From Lachnospiraceae bacterium KH1T2 (lineage in GTDB: Bacteria > Bacillota > Clostridia > Lachnospirales > Lachnospiraceae): a DNA stretch of 64,000 nucleotides. Shown here piece after piece: positions 32,494 to 41,012 of the stretch. The DNA lies in the NCBI GenBank assembly GCA_900114405.1, contig FOSY01000014.1, positions 1 to 64,000 of the forward strand, read 5' to 3'. A program made the translations under genes and the position numbers. The notes beneath the pieces were generated by a model that was given only the letters and a program-made list of their open reading frames with translations, did not search any database and had not been told where the DNA came from. Numbering within the stretch: position 1 is the stretch's first letter; each line of letters opens with the position of its first letter.

Positions 32494-34143
32494 ATGATTA
32501 AAAATCCGATTTTACCGGGATTTAATCCTGATCCTTGTGTTTGCAGGAAAAAGGATGATTATTATATAGCAGTATCTTCTTTTGAATGGTTTCCGGCTAT
32601 ACCGATTTATCATTCGAGAGACTTAAAAAATTGGGAACTTTTGACAAATGTTATTCAGGATGAGGAGCTTCTTGACCTGCGGAAGCTCCCTAGTGCAAAA
32701 GGAATCTGGGCACCGGATTTAACATATTGTGAAAAAGAGGATCTTTTTTACATGGTCTATGGTGTCATGAATTCTATGAATGCGCGATACTTTGATATTG
32801 ATAATTATGTTATAACTGCAAAAGATATAAAAGGGCCATGGAGCGAGCCGGTATATCTGCATTCTGCGGGTTTTGATGCGGCTATGTTTCATGATGATGA
32901 TGGCAGGAAATATGTGGTTTCGCTTGATTGGGAAACCAGAGAAAATTATGAAAAGCCGGGTGAAATAAGCATCTCGGAGTATGATCCTGTCGCTAAAAGG
33001 ATTAAGAGTTATCCCAAAAGATTTTGGAAAGGCGGTACAGACAGGGGATGTATCGAGGCTCCGAGAATCACCAGGCGTAATGGATATTATTATATAATGT
33101 GCGCTGAAGGCGGGACTGGTTATAATCACTGCGTTACAATGGGCAGGGCAAAAAATATATTTGGTCCTTATGAGAAAGATCCTAAAAATCCCATTGTCAC
33201 TTCCGCACCGGGTGAATCGTATGAAAGGCATGATGCAGATCATCTTAAACCTAAATATTATAATCCGGCCTCTATATTGCAGAAGTCAGGGCATGGAAGC
33301 TATGTAGAGCTTCCAACAGGAGAGGTATATTTATTCCACTTAACGGCAAGACCTTTTGTAACAGAGGATAATGATATAAGATCTAAATTTCGCTGCACCC
33401 TTGGCCGTGAAACAGCAATGCAGAAAATGCAATGGACTGAAGATGGTTGGCTTAGAATGGCTGATGGGAGTAACCTTGCAAAAGAAAATGTGCAGGAAAG
33501 TGGTTTGAAAGAGTATGTGTTGCCTAAACCTGTAGAACGTGATGATTTTGATGGTGAAGAACTTGGTAATTTTTACTATGCGCCAAGGATAAGTCCGAAG
33601 AGCTTTTGCAATATGCATGAAGGCTGGCTTTCCATAAGAGGGCAGGAGGCATTGACATCGCTGAATCGTGTAAGCCTTTTATGCAGAAAGCTGACTTCTT
33701 TGAAAACGACTGTTACGACGAAGATGCGTTTTGTACCGGAAGTTTTTCAGCATAGTGCCGGGCTTGTGGTGTATTATGATAATATGAATTACGCTGTTCT
33801 TAGGAAGTATTACAGTGAGACATTAGGCGGAGCAGCATTGATGGTTCAGCATATGGAAAATGGTGAAAGACATCAGTGGTTGGACGAAAGGGTTCGAGTT
33901 AGTGCAGAGGAGGATATTTTCCTCAAAATGAGAATTGATGGAAGAAATCTTAAATTTGCATGGTCATATGATGATAAGAAGTGGAATGATATAGGCCCGA
34001 CCCTTGATACGAGTAAGTTTTCGGATGAATATTGTAAATTTGGTGAATTTACAGGTGCTATGGTGGGAATCACTTGTGAAGACAGAGTGTTTAGAGAAAA
34101 AACAGCGGAATTTGACTTTTTTGAGGTCGTTAATGAGAAATAA
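32494..34143 (+). CDS. GH43 (subfamily 11-like) beta-xylosidase/arabinofuranosidase
   Basis: The 549-residue enzyme has the GH43 five-blade propeller with Asp13 (GFNPDPC), Asp128 (GFDAAMFHDDDG) and Glu188 (GCIEAPRI). These are nearly the positions of the Geobacillus XynB3 residues 15, 128 and 187. A C-terminal beta-sandwich follows from about residue 350. There is no signal peptide, so it cleaves imported xylo-oligosaccharides in the cytoplasm. ATG 32494 is used because AGGTGA lies 6 bp before it; GTG 32485 overlaps that site. It is 13 bp after the symporter gene and 15 bp before GH42. Confidence 0.9.
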   Translation: MIKNPILPGFNPDPCVCRKKDDYYIAVSSFEWFPAIPIYHSRDLKNWELLTNVIQDEELLDLRKLPSAKGIWAPDLTYCEKEDLFYMVYGVMNSMNARYFDIDNYVITAKDIKGPWSEPVYLHSAGFDAAMFHDDDGRKYVVSLDWETRENYEKPGEISISEYDPVAKRIKSYPKRFWKGGTDRGCIEAPRITRRNGYYYIMCAEGGTGYNHCVTMGRAKNIFGPYEKDPKNPIVTSAPGESYERHDADHLKPKYYNPASILQKSGHGSYVELPTGEVYLFHLTARPFVTEDNDIRSKFRCTLGRETAMQKMQWTEDGWLRMADGSNLAKENVQESGLKEYVLPKPVERDDFDGEELGNFYYAPRISPKSFCNMHEGWLSIRGQEALTSLNRVSLLCRKLTSLKTTVTTKMRFVPEVFQHSAGLVVYYDNMNYAVLRKYYSETLGGAALMVQHMENGERHQWLDERVRVSAEEDIFLKMRIDGRNLKFAWSYDDKKWNDIGPTLDTSKFSDEYCKFGEFTGAMVGITCEDRVFREKTAEFDFFEVVNEK

Positions 34144-34158
34144 TTTGGAGAAGGCTGC

Positions 34159-36177
34159 ATGAAAAAATTGATTTATGGAGTAGCATATTATCCTGAATAT
34201 GAACCTTACGAACGTATCGACAAGGACTTTGAGATGATGAAAGCAGCTGGGATAAATACGATACGTGTTGCGGAGTCTACGTGGAGCACATGGGAGAAAT
34301 GCGAGGGTGAGTTTGACTTTTCGATATTGGTAAAAACTCTTGAGAAGGCAGAAGAGTACGGTCTTGACGTGATAGTCGGAACGCCAACATATGCTGTACC
34401 GGCATGGCTCGTTAAGAAAGATCCTGAGGTTCTTGCAGAGACAAAGAACGGCAGAGGGCTTTATGGTGCAAGGCAGATAATGGATATCACAAATGCCACT
34501 TATAGAGATGCTGCTGAAAAAATCATACGCAAGCTTATGGAAGTAGTACAGTCGTACAGGTGTGTGATAGGTTTTCAGATAGATAATGAGACAAAGCACT
34601 ATGGTACAGCTGGACCTAAGGTTCGGGAAAAATTTAAGGAGTACTTGAAAGAAAAGTTTGGAAGTGTTGAGGAACTTAATGCAGCGTTCGGATTTGCATA
34701 TTGGAGTAATTCGATAGCTGACTGGGATGATCTTCCTGATGTAAGGGGGACTATAAACGGCTCTTATGAGGCTGAATTTGAGAGGTTTCAGAGAAGTCTG
34801 GCAGCGGAATTCCTCCTTTGGCAGAGAAAAATAGTAGATGAGTACAGGCGTGAAGATCAGTTTGTAACTCATAATTTTGACTTTGAGTGGAAGAGCGATG
34901 AGCTGGCACCCTTTGGCCATTCATATGGTGTTCAACCGGGGATAGATCACTTTGAAGCTTCTGATGCAGTTACGATTGCGGGATGCGATATATATCACCC
35001 GACGCAGGATGACCTGACGGGGGCGGAGATCGCTTATGGCGGAGACAGTACACGATCTTTAAAGAATGCACCTTATATCGTTTTGGAAACCGAGGCACAG
35101 GCTTTTAGATATTGGACACCGTTTCCGGGTCAGCTTCGGCAGCAGGCACTTTCGCACCTTGCCAGCGGTGCATTAGGGGTAGAGTACTGGCACTGGCATA
35201 GCATTCACAATAGCTTTGAAACGTATTGGAAAGGCTTGCTGAGTCATGACTTGGAGAGAAACAGGATATACGACGAGGCATGCGAAATTGGTGATTCATT
35301 TAAGAAATTAACACCGTATATGCAGGGAATCACTAAGCAGAATAAAGCTGCAGTGATCGTAGATAATTTAAGCCAGACGGCACTTGCAAATTTCCCGATA
35401 GGGGACGCTGTTGATGGAAAATTCGGGCAGAAACTGACGTATAATGATGTTGTAAGAGCATATTATGATGCTCTTTATGAGCAGAATATAGAGTGCGATG
35501 TGGTAGATGTAAAAGCGCTTGAGGCAAATATTAAAAAATACAGAATGCTTGTTATTCCTGCTCTGTATTGCGTATCGGATAAAACCATAGCTCTTTTGAG
35601 AAATTTTGTGGAAGAAGGCGGTGTACTAGCAGCATCATTCAAGTCATTTTTTACAGATGAAAATGTTAAGGTTTGGAGTGATCGTCAGCCTCATAATATG
35701 ACGGATGTTTTTGGTATGTATTATCAGGAATTTACCCGTCCCGGAAAGACTAAACTTCAGGGAAAAGCTGTTGATGTATGGCAGGAACTTTTGATACCTG
35801 ATGGTGCAGAGTCGATCAAATGCTATGAACATAAGTATTGGGGTAAATATGCAGCTATAACGGGCAATAGTTTTGGCAAAGGTTATGCAGTATATATAGG
35901 CTGCTGGTGCGATAAAGCAATCTTGAAGGAAGAACTTAAGGCTGCAGCGTTTAAAGCAGGTATAGAAACTGTAGATGCAAAGTTCCCGATAATTATACGA
36001 AGTGTTATGAATGAGGAAAACAGAAAAATTCATTTTGTGTTTAATTACAGCGAATTTGACATGAGTATGATCTGTCCGTATGCGGAATGTGTTTCTCTGC
36101 CTGATGGAAGAGAGTTCAAGAAAGGCAGTAAGATAGAACTAAAGGATTGGGATGCGCTGGTGTTGATTGAAAAATAA
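34159..36177 (+). CDS. GH42 beta-galactosidase/arabinopyranosidase
   Basis: The 672-residue protein has the typical three-part GH42 design: a TIM barrel, a trimerisation domain (~395-600) and a small C-terminal beta domain. It starts with IYGVAYYPEYEPYERIDKDF. The acid/base is Glu144 (FQIDNETK) and the nucleophile Glu310 (IVLETEAQAF). Family members remove beta-galactosyl or alpha-L-arabinopyranosyl ends. It lacks a signal peptide. As the last gene of the operon it probably trims side groups from the imported oligosaccharide. Two hairpins follow at 36184-36260. Confidence 0.92.
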   Translation: MKKLIYGVAYYPEYEPYERIDKDFEMMKAAGINTIRVAESTWSTWEKCEGEFDFSILVKTLEKAEEYGLDVIVGTPTYAVPAWLVKKDPEVLAETKNGRGLYGARQIMDITNATYRDAAEKIIRKLMEVVQSYRCVIGFQIDNETKHYGTAGPKVREKFKEYLKEKFGSVEELNAAFGFAYWSNSIADWDDLPDVRGTINGSYEAEFERFQRSLAAEFLLWQRKIVDEYRREDQFVTHNFDFEWKSDELAPFGHSYGVQPGIDHFEASDAVTIAGCDIYHPTQDDLTGAEIAYGGDSTRSLKNAPYIVLETEAQAFRYWTPFPGQLRQQALSHLASGALGVEYWHWHSIHNSFETYWKGLLSHDLERNRIYDEACEIGDSFKKLTPYMQGITKQNKAAVIVDNLSQTALANFPIGDAVDGKFGQKLTYNDVVRAYYDALYEQNIECDVVDVKALEANIKKYRMLVIPALYCVSDKTIALLRNFVEEGGVLAASFKSFFTDENVKVWSDRQPHNMTDVFGMYYQEFTRPGKTKLQGKAVDVWQELLIPDGAESIKCYEHKYWGKYAAITGNSFGKGYAVYIGCWCDKAILKEELKAAAFKAGIETVDAKFPIIIRSVMNEENRKIHFVFNYSEFDMSMICPYAECVSLPDGREFKKGSKIELKDWDALVLIEK

Positions 36178-36183
36178 TTTATC

Positions 36184-36260
36184 GTAAACGTCAGCTAAAT
36201 CTGTCGTTTACAATAGATTTGCAGATAAGCGGTTTTCGGAGAAATTCGGAGACCGCTTAT
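36184..36260 (+). terminator. Two hairpins after the glycan operon
   Basis: GTAAACG(T)CAG pairs with CTG(T)CGTTTAC (36184-36211), and ATAAGCGGT pairs with ACCGCTTAT (36225-36260). Neither has a clean T-run, so they may stabilise the mRNA end more than terminate. Confidence 0.45.
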
Positions 36261-36296
36261 ATTGTTGGAAATTTTTTTAAAACTTCGAATTATATA

Positions 36297-36325
36297 TTGA
36301 AGTCATGCTTAAAAAGTGATATATT
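36297..36325 (+). promoter_or_regulatory. Promoter before the tcdA remnant and ttcA-like gene
   Basis: TTGAAG, a 17-bp spacer and TATATT lie about 70 bp before the pseudogene start. It could still drive the downstream rhodanese-TtcA gene. Confidence 0.55.
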
Positions 36326-36392
36326 GACTAAACCTATTGAATTACTAGAAAAAGTAGTGCCGTGGCAGGCACGTAGGAGGAGTCAGTCATAT

Positions 36393-36649
36393 ATGTTGAA
36401 TCAGTTTTCAAGAACACAATTACTATATGGTGCGGAGATGATGGGAAAATTGGCATCTTCGCGTGTAGCTGTTTTTGGAATAGGCGGAGTTGGTGGTTAT
36501 GTAGTTGAAGCTTTAGCACGAAGTGGAATTGGTGCTATCGAACAGAACGAAGGGATATTCCGGGGTCTACAGCTTTTGTTCCATCAGTTGTGGGATTGAT
36601 AATTGCCGGTGAAGTGATAAATGATTTAACTGAAAATAAGGATTGTTGA
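36393..36649 (+). pseudogene. tcdA: tcdA/csdL remnant (tRNA t6A dehydratase), internal deletion
   Basis: The first ~52 codons match the start of the ThiF-like t6A dehydratase TcdA (QFSRTQLLYGAEMMGKLASS; RVAVFGIGGVGGYVVEALAR). The frame then shifts, and the other frame reads RRDIPGSTAFVPSVVGLIIA and GEVINDLTEN, the family's C-terminus. The normal enzyme has ~250 residues, so about 165 codons including the ATP- and tRNA-binding centre are lost and the frames no longer join. The ribosome site AGGAGG and promoter remain. It lies 9 bp before the rhodanese-TtcA fusion. A functional copy elsewhere cannot be excluded. Confidence 0.85.
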
Positions 36650-36658
36650 GATAAAAAT

Positions 36659-37813
36659 ATGAAAGAGATCACAATTAAAGAACTTGGCAGATTAAATAAG
36701 GATGAATATACACTTGTAGATACTAGAGATGAGGGACTTAGAGAATACGGTATGATCCCGGATGCGATAGCTATTGATATTGAAAGTGATGTGAACGAAG
36801 CAAAAGCCAAAATTTCAGCTTTACCAAAGGAAAAAAAGGTTATTTTTTATTGTGAGGTCGGCAGGAAAACAAGAGATCTTGCAGAAGAGATGTTTCCACA
36901 AGGCTGGGAATATTATAGCCTTGAAGGCGGATATATCGGCTATGTAAGAGAGATGACAGCTGATGAGAGCAAGCAAAAAGAAAAGCAGCAGAAAGCAGAA
37001 GAGAGTATAAGGAAAAAGTTTCATAAGCAGCTATTTACTCCATTTGCAAAAGCATGTAAAAGATATAACTTGATCGAAGAAGGAGACCGTATTGCTGTTT
37101 GTATTTCAGGTGGAAAGGATTCCATGCTGATGGCAAAGCTTTTTCAGGAAATACAAAGACACAGACAGTGCAATTTTGAATTAGTATTTATGGTGATGGA
37201 CCCTGGATACAATAAAGAAAACAGAGCACTGATAGAGAGTAATTCAAAAGCACTTGGAATTCCTGTTACCATATTTGAAAGCAATATTTTTGATGCGGTC
37301 GATACAATAGAAAAAAGTCCTTGTTATATATGCGCCAGGATGAGAAGAGGCTTTCTGTACAGTAATGCTAAAAAGCTTGGGTGCAATAAAATCGCATTGG
37401 GACATCACTACGATGATGTGATAGAGACGATCCTTATGGGGATGCTGCATGGAGCACAGATTCAGACAATGATGCCTAAACTTCATAGTACGAACTTTGA
37501 GGGAATGGAATTGATAAGGCCGCTCTATCTTATTAGGGAAAGTGATATTTGCGCATGGCGTGATTACAATGATTTACATTTCTTGCAGTGTGCGTGTCAC
37601 TTTACAGATACCTGCACGACTTGTCATGAAGATGGAACTACATCTTCAAAGCGTTTGGAGACAAAAAAGCTGATCAAAATGTTGAAAAAAGACAATCCGT
37701 TTATAGAAGCTAATATCTTTAAGAGTGTTGAAAACATCAATCTTAACACAGTGATTGCATATAAAAAAGATGGAGTTCGCCATCATTTTTTGGATGAATA
37801 TGATTCAAATTAA
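36659..37813 (+). CDS. Rhodanese domain fused to a TtcA/TtuA-type tRNA thiolation ATPase
   Basis: The 384-residue protein starts with a rhodanese domain (~1-105; persulfide Cys65 in FYCEVGRKT), then a charged linker. The PP-loop ATPase follows, with SGGKDS at 150-155, a Cys222-x-x-Cys225 pair (SPCYICARMRRG) and GHHYDDVIETILMGM. The second half resembles TtcA, which makes 2-thiocytidine in tRNA using an Fe-S cluster. The fused rhodanese would supply sulfur directly. Extra cysteines (LQCACHFTDTCTTCHEDG) may bind metal. It is preceded by the broken tcdA, another tRNA-modification gene, and may share its promoter. Confidence 0.85.
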   Translation: MKEITIKELGRLNKDEYTLVDTRDEGLREYGMIPDAIAIDIESDVNEAKAKISALPKEKKVIFYCEVGRKTRDLAEEMFPQGWEYYSLEGGYIGYVREMTADESKQKEKQQKAEESIRKKFHKQLFTPFAKACKRYNLIEEGDRIAVCISGGKDSMLMAKLFQEIQRHRQCNFELVFMVMDPGYNKENRALIESNSKALGIPVTIFESNIFDAVDTIEKSPCYICARMRRGFLYSNAKKLGCNKIALGHHYDDVIETILMGMLHGAQIQTMMPKLHSTNFEGMELIRPLYLIRESDICAWRDYNDLHFLQCACHFTDTCTTCHEDGTTSSKRLETKKLIKMLKKDNPFIEANIFKSVENINLNTVIAYKKDGVRHHFLDEYDSN

Positions 37814-37828
37814 GAATAGTAATGCATG

Positions 37829-37852
37829 CCCTCGGAAAATTCCGAGGGTATT
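37829..37852 (+). terminator. Intrinsic terminator
   Basis: CCCTCGGAA pairs with TTCCGAGGG, followed by TATTTTG, 16 bp after the rhodanese-TtcA gene. Confidence 0.8.
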
Positions 37853-37892
37853 TTGATGCATTGAAAAAATGAAATGTATACACAAAAAAGTG

Positions 37893-37920
37893 TTGAGAAT
37901 TTTTAAATACTTGTTATAAT
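37893..37920 (+). promoter_or_regulatory. Promoter of the symporter gene
   Basis: TTGAGA, a 16-bp spacer and a perfect TATAAT lie 42 bp before the start codon. Confidence 0.75.
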
Positions 37921-37961
37921 CTGTTAAGAAAAATTTTATTAGTAATCGGATTGGAGAGTCT

Positions 37962-39353
37962 ATGAAAACGAAAAATTCTAATAGTCTGACGCGAAACATG
38001 CTAACAGCTCTAGTGGCGGGGTTATTCGTCGGAATTGCTATGCTGCTTCTAAGAGAAAGGCTTAATTCATCAGGAAACGAAGCGATATGGAACACAATTA
38101 ATAATCTTTTATTTGCTGATATTTCTGCTGAAGGCAATGAAAGTGCTATTGGTCTTTTTTACATTATTGGTCAATTATTCGTTAGGGCGATGCAGCTGGT
38201 GATTGTTCCAATGGTTTTCACAAGTATTGTTCTTGCAATGATAGGTATCGACGATGCTTCTAAGTTAGGTCGTATATCTACCAAAACTCTTCTTTTCTTT
38301 TTATCAACAACTGTTTTCTCAGTTATCTTTTCCGCACTCGTTGGTGTAGCGGCATATGAAATAGGTGCTTTTACAAATACAGCATCAGGTCTTGAAGGTA
38401 CGACAGGTACCACAGCAACAAATCCCTTAATGATCCTCATAAATGCAGTTCCAAACAATATCGCAGCAGCTTTTTCAAATAATGGCGGAGTTCTTGCAAT
38501 TGTCGTACTTGCAGTTGTAGTTGGACTTGCGATTAACAAACTTCAGGAAAGAATCGAGATCATCACAAAAATTTGTATGGAGATAAGCGATATAATAACT
38601 GTGGTTCTTCAATTTGTGATAACAAAGTTTGGACCTGTCGCTATTTTCTGTCTTATCACAAGAACCTGTGCTTCTTATGGAGTTACCTACCTTAAGCCGG
38701 CATTGATGTATGTGGTACTTACTGTTTTACTTCTCTTATTTATCTTATTCTTTGGTTATGCATTATTTGTTTGGATAACTACCGGTCTTAATCCTGTCAT
38801 CTTTGTTAAAAAGATTGCGCAGGTTGCACTATTTGGCTTCTCAACCAGTTCAAGTGCAGCAACCCTCCCTCTTAATCTTAAAATCGCAGAAAAAGATTTT
38901 GGTATAGATGAAGATATAGCTTCTTTTGTACTTCCACTTGGAATGACAATAAATATGGATGGAACTGCAATAATGCAGGTCATCGCTGCAATTTTCATTG
39001 CAGGCTGTGCAGGCTATAATGTGACACTTGGGTCAACTATCCTTATAGGACTTTTAGTAATAGTTTCGTCCATCGGAACACCGGCAGCGCCGGGAGCCGG
39101 AGCTGTGATACTCTTCACAGTACTTTCAGGAATGGGCTACAATAATGAAATGGCGCTTATGACATATACACTTATCCTTGCGATAAACAGACCTATTGAA
39201 ATGCTCGTAACAGCTCTTAATGTAACAGGTGATACAGCATGTGCTCTGGCTGTGGCAAAGAGTGAGAATGCAGTCGATCTGGAAGCATACAACTCAAGAA
39301 AAATAAGTAAAGAAGTGCCTCAGGTCAATGAAAATAATGTTATTGCGAAGTGA
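37962..39353 (+). CDS. Dicarboxylate/amino acid:cation symporter (DAACS family)
   Basis: The 463-residue membrane protein has the family's serine-rich re-entrant loop (FGFSTSSSAATLPLNLKIAE) and the substrate/Na motif GMTINMDGTAIMQVIAAIFI, as in GltP, GltT and SstT. It imports glutamate, aspartate, serine/threonine or C4-dicarboxylates with Na+ or H+. Which of these cannot be told. It has its own good promoter and a ribosome site (TTGGAGAG), and is probably monocistronic. Confidence 0.92.
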   Translation: MKTKNSNSLTRNMLTALVAGLFVGIAMLLLRERLNSSGNEAIWNTINNLLFADISAEGNESAIGLFYIIGQLFVRAMQLVIVPMVFTSIVLAMIGIDDASKLGRISTKTLLFFLSTTVFSVIFSALVGVAAYEIGAFTNTASGLEGTTGTTATNPLMILINAVPNNIAAAFSNNGGVLAIVVLAVVVGLAINKLQERIEIITKICMEISDIITVVLQFVITKFGPVAIFCLITRTCASYGVTYLKPALMYVVLTVLLLLFILFFGYALFVWITTGLNPVIFVKKIAQVALFGFSTSSSAATLPLNLKIAEKDFGIDEDIASFVLPLGMTINMDGTAIMQVIAAIFIAGCAGYNVTLGSTILIGLLVIVSSIGTPAAPGAGAVILFTVLSGMGYNNEMALMTYTLILAINRPIEMLVTALNVTGDTACALAVAKSENAVDLEAYNSRKISKEVPQVNENNVIAK

Positions 39354-39458
39354 ATTTTTATTGGGAAAATACAATTGTACTAAATAAGGATATGCCTAAT
39401 TTACCTCCGAAGATATGACGATAAAATATATAGACATTCTATTATCAGGAGGTAAGCG

Positions 39459-39710
39459 ATGAGGGTATTACTGAGTAATGGTGTTGTAAAAGAGGTTGTT
39501 TCTGTTGAAGTTAAACCAATGGATGTTGGTGATGGACAGATAGTCGGAACAGAGATTGTATTTGTTTCTGCAAATGGGGATAAGAATGAGTATATCTATA
39601 ATGAAAATATACCCATTGAGGAAACAGGCCAGAGAGCTATCGACTTTGTAAATAAACTTTACAAGGATGGAGTTGCTGATTTTTCAGGAGAGCCTGTTGA
39701 AAAAATGTAA
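39459..39710 (+). CDS. Hypothetical protein (83 aa)
   Basis: A small soluble protein has beta-prone N-terminal strands (MRVLLSNGVVKEVVSVEVKP; IVGTEIVFVSANGDKNEYIY) and a C-terminal helix (GQRAIDFVNKLYKDGV). The ribosome site CAGGAGG is strong. It is followed by a hairpin at 39748-39779. I do not recognise the family. Confidence 0.65.
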   Translation: MRVLLSNGVVKEVVSVEVKPMDVGDGQIVGTEIVFVSANGDKNEYIYNENIPIEETGQRAIDFVNKLYKDGVADFSGEPVEKM

Positions 39711-39747
39711 TGCGTTACAAAATTAAGTGAATAGTAAATAATAACGA

Positions 39748-39779
39748 TATAGGAGTTTCCGTTGCGGAAGCTCCTATTA
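39748..39779 (+). terminator. Hairpin upstream of the lysine-rich gene (terminator-like, copy 1)
   Basis: TAGGAGTTTCC pairs with GGAAGCTCCTA, followed by a weak ATTAAATT tail. Its core matches the hairpin at 40867-40897. Confidence 0.6.
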
Positions 39780-39895
39780 AATTGCTTATTTTTAAGTGCA
39801 ATAGTAAATCTTTGGCAGATTTATCATTGTACGTTGTATATAAAATTAGAGATATATGATGTTGAAATATGTTAATTTATGAGGAGGAGTTAGAA

Positions 39896-40795
39896 ATGCC
39901 AACATTTTGGACTAAACTTAAAAAAGAGAGAGAGTTCCGCAAGAAATATGATCAAGTAAAAAAAGACGAAAAGTTTATTAATGAGCTTATGGACAATCAC
40001 ATTAATGAAGGAGGAAAGATTAAAGAATCAGAAGAAGCTGATCATATAAGAGAGGAAGAAAAACGAGAAAGAGAAAATACTGAAAAGTATGAAAAAAAAC
40101 CAGGATTTTGGAGCAGACTTAAATATAACTTTGGCAAAATTAAAGAAAACTGGAGTGAGAGAAAGTCTCGTAAGCTAGATGCTCAAATGGAGAATACTAA
40201 AAAATACGAAGAATTAATGCAGAAGTTTAGGAATGGTCCCGTTGCTGATGAAGAAAAGTTCAAAGAATTAAAAGAAGCTGAGCGTAGAAGAGAGGAAGAA
40301 AAACGAGAAAGAGAAAGCACCAAAAAGTATGAAAAAAAATATGGATTTCGGAGCTGGCTTATAGATAATATTTGGAAAATTAGAACAAAATGGAGAGAGA
40401 TAAAGGTTCGTATGCACAAACCTCAAGAGAAGAAATATGAGAAATTGATGAATGAGATCCTTAATGATGAAATTAGGCGCAATGAAGAAGGTAAAGCAAA
40501 AGTAGAAGAAAATGAGCAAGAAGCTAGATATGAAAAAGAAAATAGTAAGGAAAAATCTGATAATGTGATTGAATCATTCGGGTTTACTATAAATAGTAAT
40601 GAAGACAAGCTAAATCAGCAAATTTTTGATAAAGAGCAGAAAGAGGTAAAAAAAGAGATAAAATTTGAGCAGCTTAATCTGAAAAACAAGGAAGAAAAGA
40701 AAAAGGTAGATTATCACAAACTTAGAATGAATAATAGTGGAGAAAAACTTTCAGTCGAAGATCAAAAATCATTTGAAGGACGTGAAATCAGCTAA
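39896..40795 (+). CDS. Lysine/glutamate-rich protein with internal repeats, unknown
   Basis: The 299-residue protein is extremely charged and helical. A module of about 75-80 residues is repeated: a Trp-containing FW-x-[TR]-LK / FGKIKENW / IRTKW segment, then KYE[EK]LM, then an [E]A[DE]-x-[IR]-R-[ER]-EEEKRERE-[NS]T-x-KYEKK stretch. The C-terminal third is more degenerate. There is no signal peptide or membrane span. Base use is A-richer than in neighbours (many AAA/GAA codons). ATG 39896 has a GGAGGAG site. Two related hairpins flank the gene. It could be nucleic-acid binding or structural; nothing specific is recognised. Confidence 0.65.
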   Translation: MPTFWTKLKKEREFRKKYDQVKKDEKFINELMDNHINEGGKIKESEEADHIREEEKRERENTEKYEKKPGFWSRLKYNFGKIKENWSERKSRKLDAQMENTKKYEELMQKFRNGPVADEEKFKELKEAERRREEEKRERESTKKYEKKYGFRSWLIDNIWKIRTKWREIKVRMHKPQEKKYEKLMNEILNDEIRRNEEGKAKVEENEQEARYEKENSKEKSDNVIESFGFTINSNEDKLNQQIFDKEQKEVKKEIKFEQLNLKNKEEKKKVDYHKLRMNNSGEKLSVEDQKSFEGREIS

Positions 40796-40866
40796 AGGAA
40801 TAGGCATATAATTAAGCATGTTTTTAGCGAAGTCTTTTTGAACTTACACATATAACGGGTATACTT

Positions 40867-40899
40867 AATAGTAGTTTCCAATGCGGAAACTACTATTTT
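40867..40899 (+). terminator. Terminator after the lysine-rich gene (copy 2)
   Basis: AATAGTAGTTTCC pairs with GGAAACTACTATT around a 5-nt loop and is followed by TTG. The core is shared with the hairpin at 39748-39779, with paired (compensatory) base changes. Confidence 0.7.
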
Positions 40900-41012
40900 G
40901 TTGTCAAAACAGGACTTTGCTTTTTGTGAAGTTTTTTACTATATGTTTTTATGTTTTTGTCCGATATCAAAACATAGGGAGACTATAATAATGATTATCA
41001 GGGGATCATAAT

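Noticed and set aside
33964..34920. Long open frame on the minus strand opposite the GH43/GH42 genes
   Set aside because: It is antisense to two clear catalytic genes, has no ribosome site and no recognisable motif; it is a shadow of their codon bias.
36219..36392. Intact 126-residue protein from 36219
   Set aside because: The first 58 codons are non-coding hairpin/promoter sequence and the end is out of frame with the tcdA C-terminus; the region is better read as a pseudogene.
40950..40990. sigma-28-like (CCGATAT) promoter before the 1724-residue protein
   Set aside because: The matching TAAA box at the right distance is absent; TATAAT at 40984 also lacks a good -35, so no promoter was called.
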